The notes beneath the pieces are model-generated. The model was not told the DNA's origin, did no database searches, and was given only the letters and a program-made list of their open reading frames with translations. The translations under genes and the position numbers were made by a program. DNA of 64,000 bases from Streptomyces dengpaensis (GTDB lineage: Bacteria > Actinomycetota > Actinomycetes > Streptomycetales > Streptomycetaceae): positions 7,874,001 through 7,938,000 of the forward strand of contig NZ_CP026652.1 in NCBI RefSeq assembly GCF_002946835.1. The letters run 5' to 3'. Within the stretch, counting starts at the first letter, position 1. Each line of letters starts with the position of its first letter. This document shows, piece after piece, positions 47,502 to 56,606 of this stretch.

Positions 47502-49769
47502 ATGGCGGAGACCAGGCTGATCCAGAGCCGGTACCGGCTGCTCGATCTGATCGGGCGCGGCGGCATGGGTGAGGTGTGGCGGGCGCGGGACGAGTCGCTG
47601 GGCCGGCAGGTCGCCGTCAAGTGCCTCAAGCCCCATGGCCCGCACCACGATCAGTCCTTCACGCGTGTCCTGCGGGAGAGGTTTCGGCGCGAGGCCCGGG
47701 TGGCCGCCGCGCTGCAGCATCGCGGGGTGACCGTCGTCCATGACTTCGGCGAGTCCGACGGTGTGCTGTATCTGGTGATGGAGCTGCTGGAGGGGCGCAA
47801 CCTCAGCCAGCTCCTGGAGGACAACAGACAGCACCCGTTGGCGGTCGCCGAGGTCGTGGACATCGCCGACCAGGTGGCCGCCGCCCTGGCCTACACCCAT
47901 CAACAGGGCATCGTGCACCGTGACTTGAAGCCCGCGAACATCATGCGGCTCGCCGACGGCACGGTGAAGATCTGCGACTTCGGGATCGCCCGCCTCGGCC
48001 ACGACATCGGCTTCACCGCGCGGCTGACCGGAACCGGCATCGCCATGGGCACCCCGCACTACATGTCGCCGGAGCAGATCAGCGGCGCCCAGGTGGACCA
48101 GCGCAGCGACCTGTACTCCTTCGGGTGCGTGCTCTACGAAATCGCCACCGGGGCACCGCCGTTCGACCTCGACGACGCCTGGGCCATCCTTGTCGGCCAC
48201 CGTGACACACCACCCGAACCGCCGCGCAGCCACCGGGGCGAAATCCCCGAGTACCTGGAGCGGATCATCCTGGATCTGCTGGCCAAGGAGCCGGAGCGGC
48301 GCCCGCGGGACGCGCGGGAACTCGGCCGCCGCATCAGCGCGGGCCGGACGGCTCCGGCCTATGTACCGACCGTCGTGTCCCCGGCCGTGGGTCAACCGGC
48401 CCATGGGCAGCGCTCGTTGGCGCCCTCGGCGCAGGTGCCGCCGTCGCGCGAACCCCGGCTGCCGTCCTGGACCCGGGGCATGACCACCGGCCACAAGGCG
48501 ACCGGCGCCGGGCTGCGCAGCACCCCGCCGGACGCGGCGGCGGGTCTCACCGGCGAGTGGATCGCCCGCTCCTCCACGGCCCTCGCACGCCAGCCCGAGC
48601 GCACCGAACGGCCCACACCCTCACCGGAGTTGATCACCACCTTGGCGGGGCGGCACAACGCCGGCCTGAGCCTGGGGCGGCTCGGCCGGTGGACCGAGGC
48701 CGGCGAGGTGCACCGCGCGGTCGCCGCCGAGCGCGAACACGCCCTCGGGCCCGACCACCCCGACACGCTCGCCAGCCGCTACGAGGTCGGATTCACGCTC
48801 AGCCGCACCGGACGCCCCGCCGAGGCGCTGCGCGAGTACACGCATGTCGCCCAGGTCAGGGAGCGGGTGCTGGGCACCGACCACCCCGACACCCTGGCCG
48901 CCCGCCAGGAAATGGCGTACGTACTGGGCCAGTTGGGCCGTCACTTCGAGGCGCACCAGGCCTACACGTCCGTGCTCGGCGCCCGGGAGCGCGCCATGGG
49001 CCCCGACCATCCCGACACCCTGCGCTGCCGTCACAACCTCGCCTTCAACCTGAGCAGGCTCGGGCGCCTGGAGGACTCGTACCGGATGGCGAGCGAAGTC
49101 GCCGTCGCGCGCGCTCGGGTGCTCGGCCCGGCCCACCCCGACACCCTCGTCACCCGGTACGAAGTCGCGTACGCGCTCGGTCAGTTGGGGCGCTGGCCGG
49201 AGGCGCTGCGCACCTATCAGGAGGTGGCCGAGGCCCGCGCGCAGGCGCTGGGGCCCGACCACCCGGACACACTCGCCGCCCGCTACGAGGTCGGCATCAG
49301 CCTCGGCCGGCTCGGGCGCAGCGCGCAGGCCCTGGAGCTCTACCGCGGCCTGATCGACGACCGCACCCGGGTGCACGGGCCGGCGCACCCCGAAACCCTG
49401 CGCGCCCGGCACGGCCTCGGTGTGAACCTCGGCCGCATGGGGCGCTGGGAGGAGGCGCTCGCCGAGTCCCGCGACGTGTGCGCGATCCGCGAGCGCGTGC
49501 TGGGTCCCGACCACCCGGACACCCTTGTCAGCCGCCGCGAGGTCGCCGTCGGCCTCGGCTGGCTCGGCCGCTGGGCCGACGCACTCACCGAGTACCGCCG
49601 CGTCGCCACCGCCCGCGAGCAGGTCCTTGGCGTCGACCATCCCGACGCGCTGGCCAGCCGGAACGACGAGGCGCACTGCCTGGAGCAGTTGGGGCGCGGC
49701 CAGGAGGCCGTCGAGCTGTACCGCAGGGTGGCGGCGTTACGGCAGCAGCGGGCCGCGGGGGGCCACTGA
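47502..49769 (+). CDS. Ser/Thr protein kinase with C-terminal TPR array
   Basis: A 755-residue kinase. The Hanks-type domain (about 10-280) has GRGGMG at 18-23, catalytic Lys near 40 in VAVKCLK, HRDLKPAN near 142-149 and an intact DFG (CDFGIARLG). It lacks a membrane helix. After a Pro/Ser-rich linker come about nine TPR-like repeats of 42 residues (383-745), each with a GPDHPDTL-like motif as in kinesin-light-chain-type TPRs. The TPRs probably bind partner proteins. ATG 47502 is used; the RBS is weak, and a 14-codon open frame (47476-47520) overlaps its start. Confidence 0.88.
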   Translation: MAETRLIQSRYRLLDLIGRGGMGEVWRARDESLGRQVAVKCLKPHGPHHDQSFTRVLRERFRREARVAAALQHRGVTVVHDFGESDGVLYLVMELLEGRNLSQLLEDNRQHPLAVAEVVDIADQVAAALAYTHQQGIVHRDLKPANIMRLADGTVKICDFGIARLGHDIGFTARLTGTGIAMGTPHYMSPEQISGAQVDQRSDLYSFGCVLYEIATGAPPFDLDDAWAILVGHRDTPPEPPRSHRGEIPEYLERIILDLLAKEPERRPRDARELGRRISAGRTAPAYVPTVVSPAVGQPAHGQRSLAPSAQVPPSREPRLPSWTRGMTTGHKATGAGLRSTPPDAAAGLTGEWIARSSTALARQPERTERPTPSPELITTLAGRHNAGLSLGRLGRWTEAGEVHRAVAAEREHALGPDHPDTLASRYEVGFTLSRTGRPAEALREYTHVAQVRERVLGTDHPDTLAARQEMAYVLGQLGRHFEAHQAYTSVLGARERAMGPDHPDTLRCRHNLAFNLSRLGRLEDSYRMASEVAVARARVLGPAHPDTLVTRYEVAYALGQLGRWPEALRTYQEVAEARAQALGPDHPDTLAARYEVGISLGRLGRSAQALELYRGLIDDRTRVHGPAHPETLRARHGLGVNLGRMGRWEEALAESRDVCAIRERVLGPDHPDTLVSRREVAVGLGWLGRWADALTEYRRVATAREQVLGVDHPDALASRNDEAHCLEQLGRGQEAVELYRRVAALRQQRAAGGH

Positions 49770-49854
49770 CGAGAACCCGGTCGAGGCCGCCATGGGTGAA
49801 CCCGGTGCGCTCGCTGTCATCGGCTTGAACACTGAGCGGTGTCGAGCCGTGGTC

Positions 49855-51882
49855 CTACAGGGCGAGTTCGGCCCAGATGGTCTTTCCGTCGGGCCGTTTC
49901 CGTGTTCCCCAGCGTGCGGCGAGCTGCGCCACGATGAGCAGCCCGCGTCCTCCCTCGTCGAACACCCGGGCCCGGCGCAGATGCGGAGCGGTGTTGCTCC
50001 CGTCGGACACCTCGCAGATCAAAGTGTCCTGCCGGATCAGGCGCAACTGCACCGGGCCCCCGCCGTAGCGGATGGCGTTGGTGACCAGCTCGCTGACCAC
50101 GAGTTCCGTGGTGAACGCCAACTCCTCCAGGTCCCAGCCTGTCAGCTGGAGCGAGGTGAGGTCGCGGGCGCGAGCGACCTCGGTGAGATCGTCCGACAAG
50201 TCCCATGTGGCGATATGTGCGCTGTCGAGCTCTTGGGTACGGGCGATGACGAGGGCGACATCGTCATGGGAGCGATCATCGACGAGTGTGTTCAGGACGT
50301 GGTCGCACATGTCCTGAAGAGAGGGCTGCGGCTCGGAGAGGGCCTTTCGCAGATGGTCGAGCCCTTCGTCCAGGCCTTGTCCGGGGGATTCGATGAGGCC
50401 GTCGGTGTACAGGGCGATGAGGCTGCCCTGGGGCAGGTGCACCTCCGCTGTCTCGAAGGGAAATCCGCCCACGCCGAGCGGGGGACCGGCAGGGATGTCG
50501 AAGTATTCGGCCTGCGAGCCCGGGCGCACCAGAGTGGGGGGAGGATGACCGGCGCTTGCGGCCGTCAAGCGGCGGGAGACCGGGTCATAGATCATGTACT
50601 GGCAGGTCGCACCGAACTCGACGACCTCTCCTCCCGCGCCGTGGCCCCCCTGCGCGTGGTCCGTGTCCGTTCCGAGCCGGATGACGAGGTCGTCGAGGTG
50701 GGTGAGCAGTTCGTCGGGCGGCAGGTCGATGTCGGCGAGAGTGTGTACGGCAGCACGCAGACGCCCCATCATGGCCGAGGCATGTACTCCGTGCCCGATC
50801 ACATCGCCCACCACCAGGGCGACTCGAGCCCCCGAGAGCGGGATCACGTCGTACCAGTCGCCGCCCACTCCAGCCTGTGAGTCCGCGGGTATGTAACGCG
50901 TGGCCGTTTCCACGGCCGGCAGCTTCGGGGCCGCCTTGGGCAGGAGGCTTCGCTGAAGCGCCAGGGAAGTGTTGCGCTCGCGCGTGTAGCGGCGGGCGTT
51001 GTCCACGCACACCGCGGCTCTTGCCCCGATCTCCTGTGCCAGCAGTACGTCATCGGCATCGAAGGGGTCCCGGCGCGGGGAGCGTGTGAAGAGCGCCGCG
51101 CCGAGGGTGACACCCCGGGCACAGAGGGGGACGACGAGAACGGAGTGTGCCGCATCCGCGCAGACGGCTTCGGCGGACCAGCGGGCTGCATCGGCGACAT
51201 CGGTGGTCTCCGCCGCCAGGGGCTCCCCCTTCATCAGTGAGAGGGCTGGTATTGACCCCTCGCGGTAGATGACAGCCTCGCCCGGCCCCACCGTCCCCGC
51301 GGGAGCGGCCGGGCCCGACCGCTGAGCGGTGCGGTGCAGGGTGATATCGCCCATCAGAGGCTCCAGAGTGGGTTCCTCGCCCTGGAGAACGCACTCCAAG
51401 ATGTCCACGGTGGCGTGGTCCGCGAAGCGGTGGACTGCCACTTCGGCCAGTTCCTCGGCGGTTCGAGCCACATCCAGGGTGCTGCCGACACGACTGCTGG
51501 CCTCACTGAGCAGGTCGAGCCGCTCGCGGGCGATCATCAGGCGCTGGAGGCGCCTCACCCCTGCGATACGGATACGGCAGACGGCCAGGCTGATGCCCAG
51601 CGCTACAGCCAGCGCAGTGAGAACCATGATTTGACTGGCACGCCCGATGCCCTGGAGAAGGGTCGCGTAGATCGCGATGGCAGCGGCGAGATTGACAAGG
51701 CCCACGATCAAGGTCTGCCGCGGCGACAAGAGAGCGCCGGCCACGACGGGGATCAGCACGGAATACTCCGTTAGTCCCATGACGTGCAGGTGACCAGCCG
51801 TCAGAGCCACTTGTACGCCCGAGAAAAGCGCAATGCCGAGGAGCAGAAAGGCGAAGCTTCTGTTCAACCGAATCGGTTGCAT
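49855..51882 (-). CDS. Membrane SpoIIE-type PP2C phosphatase with GAF and HATPase domains
   Basis: A 675-residue regulator. Four N-terminal membrane helices (about 5-110) are followed by a GAF-like domain, a SpoIIE/PP2C phosphatase (about 330-530, with GGDWYDVIPL and GDVIGHGVHASAMMG) and a C-terminal HATPase (LVVSELVTNAIRYGGG). It could dephosphorylate a STAS antagonist and, through the HATPase, bind a sigma factor. ATG 51882 is preferred over the GTG 9 bp upstream, because GGAGG is 8 nt from it. It converges on the TPR kinase gene. Confidence 0.88.
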   Translation of the reverse strand: MQPIRLNRSFAFLLLGIALFSGVQVALTAGHLHVMGLTEYSVLIPVVAGALLSPRQTLIVGLVNLAAAIAIYATLLQGIGRASQIMVLTALAVALGISLAVCRIRIAGVRRLQRLMIARERLDLLSEASSRVGSTLDVARTAEELAEVAVHRFADHATVDILECVLQGEEPTLEPLMGDITLHRTAQRSGPAAPAGTVGPGEAVIYREGSIPALSLMKGEPLAAETTDVADAARWSAEAVCADAAHSVLVVPLCARGVTLGAALFTRSPRRDPFDADDVLLAQEIGARAAVCVDNARRYTRERNTSLALQRSLLPKAAPKLPAVETATRYIPADSQAGVGGDWYDVIPLSGARVALVVGDVIGHGVHASAMMGRLRAAVHTLADIDLPPDELLTHLDDLVIRLGTDTDHAQGGHGAGGEVVEFGATCQYMIYDPVSRRLTAASAGHPPPTLVRPGSQAEYFDIPAGPPLGVGGFPFETAEVHLPQGSLIALYTDGLIESPGQGLDEGLDHLRKALSEPQPSLQDMCDHVLNTLVDDRSHDDVALVIARTQELDSAHIATWDLSDDLTEVARARDLTSLQLTGWDLEELAFTTELVVSELVTNAIRYGGGPVQLRLIRQDTLICEVSDGSNTAPHLRRARVFDEGGRGLLIVAQLAARWGTRKRPDGKTIWAELAL

Positions 51883-51959
51883 GTCGTACACCTCCAGGGC
51901 CGAGACCGGGTCCGGGGCCAGTGCCTGGCGGCGTTGCTCCCCATGAGGATCGCAGTGTC

Positions 51960-51990
51960 CGTAATTGGCGTAAATTTCTAGACAATTACG
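51960..51990 (-). promoter_or_regulatory. Inverted repeat upstream of the SpoIIE-type phosphatase
   Basis: CGTAATTG (51960-51967) and CAATTACG (51983-51990) are perfect arms, 15 bp apart. They lie 77-108 bp upstream of the start, in the only AT-rich patch of this region. Confidence 0.5.
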
Positions 51991-52284
51991 TTATAGCACG
52001 CATGGTCGCCGGCATGTAGCCCCCTTTGCCTCCCTCTCTGCTGCCTCCGCGTCTGCGACAACGCGCTCCCCGGCACATTCCGGCTGTCCGTGCAGGTGTC
52101 CGGTACGGCAACGATGAGAGCGGTGAAGGGCGAACGGTGAGAGGAGTGAGGGGCGCCGTCCGGTGTATCTGCGGCATCCGGGAAACGGGTTCATCATGGC
52201 TTGTACGGCCGTCAGACGGCGCTGATCGCCGGCTGCTCGCCCTTCGGTCCTCGTGGTGCGTGACGAGCGTGCGCGTTCCCTGTG

Positions 52285-52322
52285 ACGGACGGACGGACGG
52301 GCGGGCGGACGGGCGGACGGAC
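52285..52322. repeat. Short GGAC/GGGC tandem tract
   Basis: A run of about nine 4-bp units (mostly GGAC and GGGC) precedes the VOC gene. It is probably a slippage-prone tract. Confidence 0.75.
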
Positions 52323-52392
52323 CGCACCGCCGCGGCAGTCGCTGCTGCGGTGCCGGTTCCCCGCTCCCGGCGAGAAGAAGGCGTGCCGTGTC

Positions 52393-52836
52393 ATGGAGAT
52401 GAAGCTTGAGGTCGTGGTGATGCCGGTCGCCGACGTGGACCGGGCCAAGGCCTTCTGCAAGGCGCTGGGGTGGCGGGAGGACGCCGACTTCCCCTCCGGA
52501 GACGACTTCCGCGTGGTGCAAGTGACCCCGCCCGGTTCCCACTGCTCGGTGATCTTCGGTACGGGAGTCAGCGACGCGCCGCCCGGGTCGGCGAAGGGAC
52601 TGCACCTGGTCGTGTCGGACATCGAGGCGGCCCGCGCGGAGCTCGTCGAACGGGGAGCGGCGGTCAGCGAGGTTTTCCATGACGCCGGTGGGGTGTTCCA
52701 CCGCGCCGGTGGCGCCAACCAGGTCCCCGGGCCCGACCCCGAACGCCGCAGCTACAGCTCGTTCGTCTCCTTCAGCGACCCCGACGGTAACGGCTGGACT
52801 CTGCAGGAGGTCACCGAACGCCTTCCCGGCCGCTGA
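52393..52836 (+). CDS. VOC-family (glyoxalase/dioxygenase fold) protein
   Basis: A 147-residue vicinal-oxygen-chelate protein. It starts MEMKLEVVVMPVADVDRAKA and carries two beta-alpha-beta-beta-beta modules, the second with SFSDPDGNGWTLQEV, the common VOC ending with a metal-site Glu. A His equivalent in the first strand is not obvious, so it may not bind metal. No substrate is indicated. ATG 52393 is used; ATG 52399 is the alternative. Confidence 0.83.
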   Translation: MEMKLEVVVMPVADVDRAKAFCKALGWREDADFPSGDDFRVVQVTPPGSHCSVIFGTGVSDAPPGSAKGLHLVVSDIEAARAELVERGAAVSEVFHDAGGVFHRAGGANQVPGPDPERRSYSSFVSFSDPDGNGWTLQEVTERLPGR

Positions 52837-52901
52837 CCTGGAGAGGGCCGTCGCGCCGACAACGCCGATACCCGTTCGTGGATCGATCCGCGGCTCACGG
52901 T

Positions 52902-52979
52902 GCTGACGTGTGACTGCCCTGCACGGCGCTGACGTGTGACAGCCCTCTACAGCGCTGACATGCGACTGCGCCTCTATGG
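52902..52979. repeat. Three 26-bp tandem repeats
   Basis: Three head-to-tail units (52902-52927, 52928-52953, 52954-52979), each starting GCTGAC(G/A)TG, end 2 bp before the stop of the CGNR gene. The units differ at several positions. They lie between two convergent genes. Confidence 0.8.
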
Positions 52980-52981
52980 CG

Positions 52982-53578
52982 TCACTTTCTTTCGGTCGCG
53001 GCCTTCTTCCGGGCTCGGTACGCGGCCACATTCGTCTTGTTGCCGCACACTTCGTACGAGTGCCAGCGCTGAGTGCGGCTGCGCGTCGTGTCGTAGAACA
53101 CGCCGGCGCACATCTCGTTGGCGCAGGTGCGGATACGACGCCATGTGCCGTCGGTGACGAGTTCCGCCACCGCGAGGATGACGCGGCCTACGACCGGGTC
53201 GCCGTCCACTTGCTCGAGCTCCGCCTTCCCCGGCGCCGAGAAGACCTGCCGCAGTGTGACAGAGGATGTGCGCTCGGTGAGTGCCTCCCAGCCGAGCGCT
53301 GCCTGGGTGGTGTCCGGCGCGGAGACGATGTCCATGAGGATTCCGCGCAGGTCGCGGATCTTGGCGATGCGCCCCGTTGACGGCGCCACTCCGTCCGGCT
53401 GGCCGAACGGGCGCAGGACGGCGCTCGCCCCCTCAGGGGTTTGGAGCGTGTCCGGAAGGGCTCGAGCGGGGCTGTGCGGACGGGAGTTGAGCAGGTTCAC
53501 GATCGCCGCGGCAGTCGCGGGCACCCGCCGCGCGGGGGTCGATCCTTCAACTCTGGCCACGGAGGCACCGTAGCACAT
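52982..53578 (-). CDS. CGNR zinc-finger protein
   Basis: A 198-residue protein of the CGNR family, common in actinomycetes as putative stress-type transcription factors. The C-terminal zinc finger reads RTCANEMCAGVFYDTTRSR, then YEVCGNKTNVAAYRARK, with the Cys and His ligands in place. The N-terminal domain (ABATE) includes AAAIVNLLNSRPH. The start is uncertain: ATG 53578 and GTG 53560 are both possible and neither has a strong ribosome-binding site. Confidence 0.84.
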   Translation of the reverse strand: MCYGASVARVEGSTPARRVPATAAAIVNLLNSRPHSPARALPDTLQTPEGASAVLRPFGQPDGVAPSTGRIAKIRDLRGILMDIVSAPDTTQAALGWEALTERTSSVTLRQVFSAPGKAELEQVDGDPVVGRVILAVAELVTDGTWRRIRTCANEMCAGVFYDTTRSRTQRWHSYEVCGNKTNVAAYRARKKAATERK

Positions 53579-53798
53579 GGTCTATTGGGGAAAGTAGCTT
53601 ACACGCGTGCCGGTGCGACGCCGTTGGGTCGGTCGGCATCGTGCCCACGAGGGCGCCGGTGAGATCACCGGGTACCGCCATGCTCGCCGGACCTCGGTCG
53701 CGCGCTACGGACCTCCTCCGTGCTCACCCCTCCTCCCCGTGTCAGGTCCGTGATCGGACCGGACTGCGCCGCGGTGAGGAGTTGCGCCATGTCAAGAT

Positions 53799-53829
53799 GG
53801 TCGGTCATATTGAATGAGGCGGTCGGTCA
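53799..53829 (+). promoter_or_regulatory. Direct repeat GGTCGGTCA upstream of the alcohol dehydrogenase
   Basis: GGTCGGTCA occurs at 53799-53807 and again at 53821-53829, a 22-bp step equal to about two helical turns. It lies 38 bp before the alcohol-dehydrogenase start. The spacing suits a regulator binding two half-sites on one face of the DNA. Confidence 0.5.
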
Positions 53830-53866
53830 CTTGGACCGGCCACGAGGCACCTTAGGAGCAGGAGCT

Positions 53867-54880
53867 GTGACCACGTACAAGGCCTGGGAAGTCACCGGCA
53901 TCCGTGAATTCCGTCCTGTCGACCGCGAGTTGGTCGACCCCGAGCCGCATCAGGTTCGGCTGAATGTTGAGTACTGCGGTGTCTGCCACAGTGACGTGCT
54001 CGCCGTCGAGGGCCTGCGCGCCGACTCCGGGCAGCCGGTCGTGCCCGGACACGAGATCATCGGCGTCATCGACGCCGTGGGCCCGGGCGTCGCCGCCTGG
54101 CGCGTCGGCGAGCGCGTCGGCGTGGGATTCCTTGCCGGGCACTGCGGTGAATGCGACCCCTGCCGCCGTGGCGATTTCGTCAGCTGCCGCAACCAGCAGC
54201 AGACGGGCACCAGCACGGACGGCGGTTACGCCGAGGTCGCCTACGCCCGCACCAGCGGTCTGGTCCGTGTCCCCGCGGACCTCTCACCAGTCGACGCCGC
54301 CCCGCTGTTGTGCGCCGGCCTGACCACCTTCACCGCTCTGCAGCGGGTCGGTGCCCGCGCGGGCGCACTCGTCGCGGTGCAGGGCATCGGCGGGCTCGGT
54401 CACCTCGCCGTGCAGTACGCGCGCAGCCTCGGCTACCGCGTGGCCGCCATCGCCCGAGGGGACGAGAAGCAGGCCCTCGCACAGCAGTTGGGTGCCCATC
54501 ACTACATCAACAGCAACGGGCAGGACGTCGCCGAGGCGCTGCAGGACCTGGGCGGCGCCTCTGCCATCCTCGCCACGGCGGCCAGCGGCTCCTCCATGAG
54601 TCCGTTGGTGGCGGGACTCGCTCCGCGCGGCAGGCTCATGGTCCTCGGTGCCGCCCCCGACCCCATCGAGGCGCAGACCGGTGAGCTGATCTTCGGCAAC
54701 CGCACCATCCAGGGCCACCTCACCGGGACCCCGGTCGACAACGAGGACAACCTCGCTTTCAGCGCGGCCAACGGCATCCAGCCGCGCATCGAGGCCTTCC
54801 CGCTGTCCGAGGCGCCCAAGGCGTACGAGCACATGCTCTCCGGCCGTGCCCGCTTCCGCGCGGTCCTCGACGCGGCCTGA
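53867..54880 (+). CDS. Zinc-dependent alcohol dehydrogenase
   Basis: A 337-residue medium-chain dehydrogenase. Catalytic zinc ligands are in CGVCHSD near residue 37 and GHEIIG near 60; the structural zinc has four Cys in CGECDPCRRGDFVSC. The NAD(P) motif is GIGGLGHLAVQYA. GTG 53867 has AGGAG 8 nt upstream. Downstream genes encode a secreted hydrolase (with an amber stop) and a cupin. The alcohol substrate is unknown; a GTCGGTCA direct repeat lies just upstream. Confidence 0.9.
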   Translation: MTTYKAWEVTGIREFRPVDRELVDPEPHQVRLNVEYCGVCHSDVLAVEGLRADSGQPVVPGHEIIGVIDAVGPGVAAWRVGERVGVGFLAGHCGECDPCRRGDFVSCRNQQQTGTSTDGGYAEVAYARTSGLVRVPADLSPVDAAPLLCAGLTTFTALQRVGARAGALVAVQGIGGLGHLAVQYARSLGYRVAAIARGDEKQALAQQLGAHHYINSNGQDVAEALQDLGGASAILATAASGSSMSPLVAGLAPRGRLMVLGAAPDPIEAQTGELIFGNRTIQGHLTGTPVDNEDNLAFSAANGIQPRIEAFPLSEAPKAYEHMLSGRARFRAVLDAA

Positions 54881-54938
54881 CCGACCAGCAAACCCGGGCC
54901 GTCAACAGACCGGCGGCCCCTTTCCAAGGAGAGCCACC

Positions 54939-55787
54939 GTGAACGTCAAGACCGTTTTCCGTCCTACGCGCAAGAGCGTCGCCGCGCTGGGCGCCGTCGC
55001 CTGTGTGGGGGCACTCACGCTGACCGTCACCGCTCCGGCCAACGCCGCCAGGGCCGAGCACCGCCCGTCGGAGAAGAAGCCCACGGTCGTGCTGGTACAC
55101 GGCGCCTTCGTGGACGCCTCCAGCTGGAACGGCGTGATCAAGCGTCTGCAGCACGACGGCTATCCGGTCGTGGCCCCGGCCAACCCGCTGCGCGGGCTGG
55201 CGAGCGACTCGGACTACATCCGCGGCTTCCTCAAGAGCGTGAAGGGACCGATTGTGCTCGCCGGCCACTCCTACGGCGGCTCCGTGATCAGCTAGGCCGC
55301 CGCGGGCAACCCGAATGTCAAGGCCCTCGTCTACATCGCCGCCTTCGTCCCCGAGAAGGGCGAGACCCCGGCCGAACTGGGCGACAAGTTCCCCGGAGCC
55401 GAGCTCCCTTCGGCCCTCAATCCCGTGCCCTTCCCGCTCCCCGGCGGCGGAACCGGCACCGACCTGTACGTCAAGGCCGACAAGTTCCACGATGTGTTCG
55501 CCGCCGACGTACCCGAGTCGGTCACCGACCTGGCGGCCGTCACGCAGCGCCCGGTGGCCGCGTCGGTCTTCGACGAGAAGGCGACCCAGGCCGCCTGGAA
55601 GACCATCCCGTCTTGGGACCTGATCACCACCGAGGACAAGGCCATCGCGCCGGACGCACAGCGCTTCATGGCCGAGCGTGCCCGCGCGCACACCGTCGAG
55701 ATCAAGTCCTCCCACGCCGTCACGGCCTCCCACCCGGGTGCGGTGACCCGCCTGATCGAGCAGGCCGTCCAGGCCACCGCCCGCTGA
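54939..55787 (+). pseudogene. Secreted alpha/beta hydrolase gene with in-frame amber stop
   Basis: The gene starts with GTG 54939 and a Sec signal peptide (to about residue 36). The hydrolase follows with LVHGAFVDASSW and the nucleophile Ser111 in GHSYGGS. TAG at 55293-55295 interrupts the frame at codon 119. The same frame then continues without a break to 55787 (AAAGNPNVKALVYIAAFVPE and so on), with the acid and His expected later. A CAG to TAG change would explain it. As read, only a 118-residue stub is made. A sequencing error or readthrough is possible. Confidence 0.78.
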
Positions 55788-55934
55788 CACTCGCAGGGGC
55801 GTCGGCAGCCACCGCCCGCAGACGCCCGCACGGACGTCGACGGGCCACCGCTCGCTGTCGCTGGCACGCTTGCACTCGGCGCACCGGCACGACGCCTGGT
55901 GCCACACATCTCTCCCTGTCAGGAGTCATTCACC

Positions 55935-56435
55935 ATGAGTCTCTTCACGCCCACCACCGGCGGTGCTTCGGCCCGCCAGTACGTCCTGGGAAAGGAACTG
56001 CAGCTCACCATCCTCACCTCCGCGGAGGAGACCGAAGGACGCCACGACGTCACCGACTCCGTCATGACGACGGGCCAGGCGACTCCGCTCCACCTGCACA
56101 CGCGGTACGAGGAGCGGCTGTGGGTGGTGTCCGGCTCGCTGACCGTCTGGGCCGGACCGGACACAGTGACCCTGCGGTCCGGCGACTTCTTCACCATTCC
56201 GCGGCACGTGCCCCACGCGATCAAGTCCGGCCCCGACGGCGCGCGGGCGCTCAACATCAGCTCGCCGGCCGGATTCGCCGAACTCATCGCCCGGGCGGGC
56301 ACTCCGCTGGCTCTGGCCACGCCCGAGACCGAGCTGGACGCCGAGCTGTTCATGGCCGTCACCGAGGAGCTCGGTGACGTCGTTCTCGGCCCGCCCGGTA
56401 TGGTCCCCGCCGACCTGGACGGCCCGGGGAAGTAG
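55935..56435 (+). CDS. Cupin-domain protein
   Basis: A 166-residue single-domain cupin. The metal motif is visible in TPLHLHTRYEERLWVVSGSL (two His and a Glu), with the second motif GDFFTIPRHVPHAI. It starts at ATG 55935, with AGGAG 9 nt upstream. It follows the broken hydrolase and may share its operon. Quercetinase-like and sugar-isomerase-like members share this fold, so no function is claimed. Confidence 0.83.
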   Translation: MSLFTPTTGGASARQYVLGKELQLTILTSAEETEGRHDVTDSVMTTGQATPLHLHTRYEERLWVVSGSLTVWAGPDTVTLRSGDFFTIPRHVPHAIKSGPDGARALNISSPAGFAELIARAGTPLALATPETELDAELFMAVTEELGDVVLGPPGMVPADLDGPGK

Positions 56436-56606
56436 CCTCCTCCGCTCCGTTGTCCTCTTCGCGGTCCTGCAAGCGGGCCGTCGGCCTCCGGGCCCGGCAT
56501 GACGGTTGCCTCCGGTCGTTCTCGGACGACCTGGGGGTGGCGTCACCGGGCCCGACGGGTGCCGTCGAAGACGCCGATGAGAGCAGGTCAGGAAGGCGGA
56601 AGTAAA

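Larger units (their letters stand above)
51883..52392. other. Gene-free divergent stretch
   Basis: About 510 bp between the SpoIIE gene and the VOC gene. It holds the dyad at 51960-51990 and the GC-rich repeat at 52285-52322. I see no gene in it; both flanking promoters must lie here. Confidence 0.6.

Noticed and set aside
47476..47520. 14-codon leader peptide before the TPR kinase
   Set aside because: It has an acceptable start and overlaps the kinase start, but it is too short to support as a gene; noted only as a possible translational control.
52902..52979. Possible CRISPR array
   Set aside because: Three contiguous 26-bp units without unique spacers and no cas genes.
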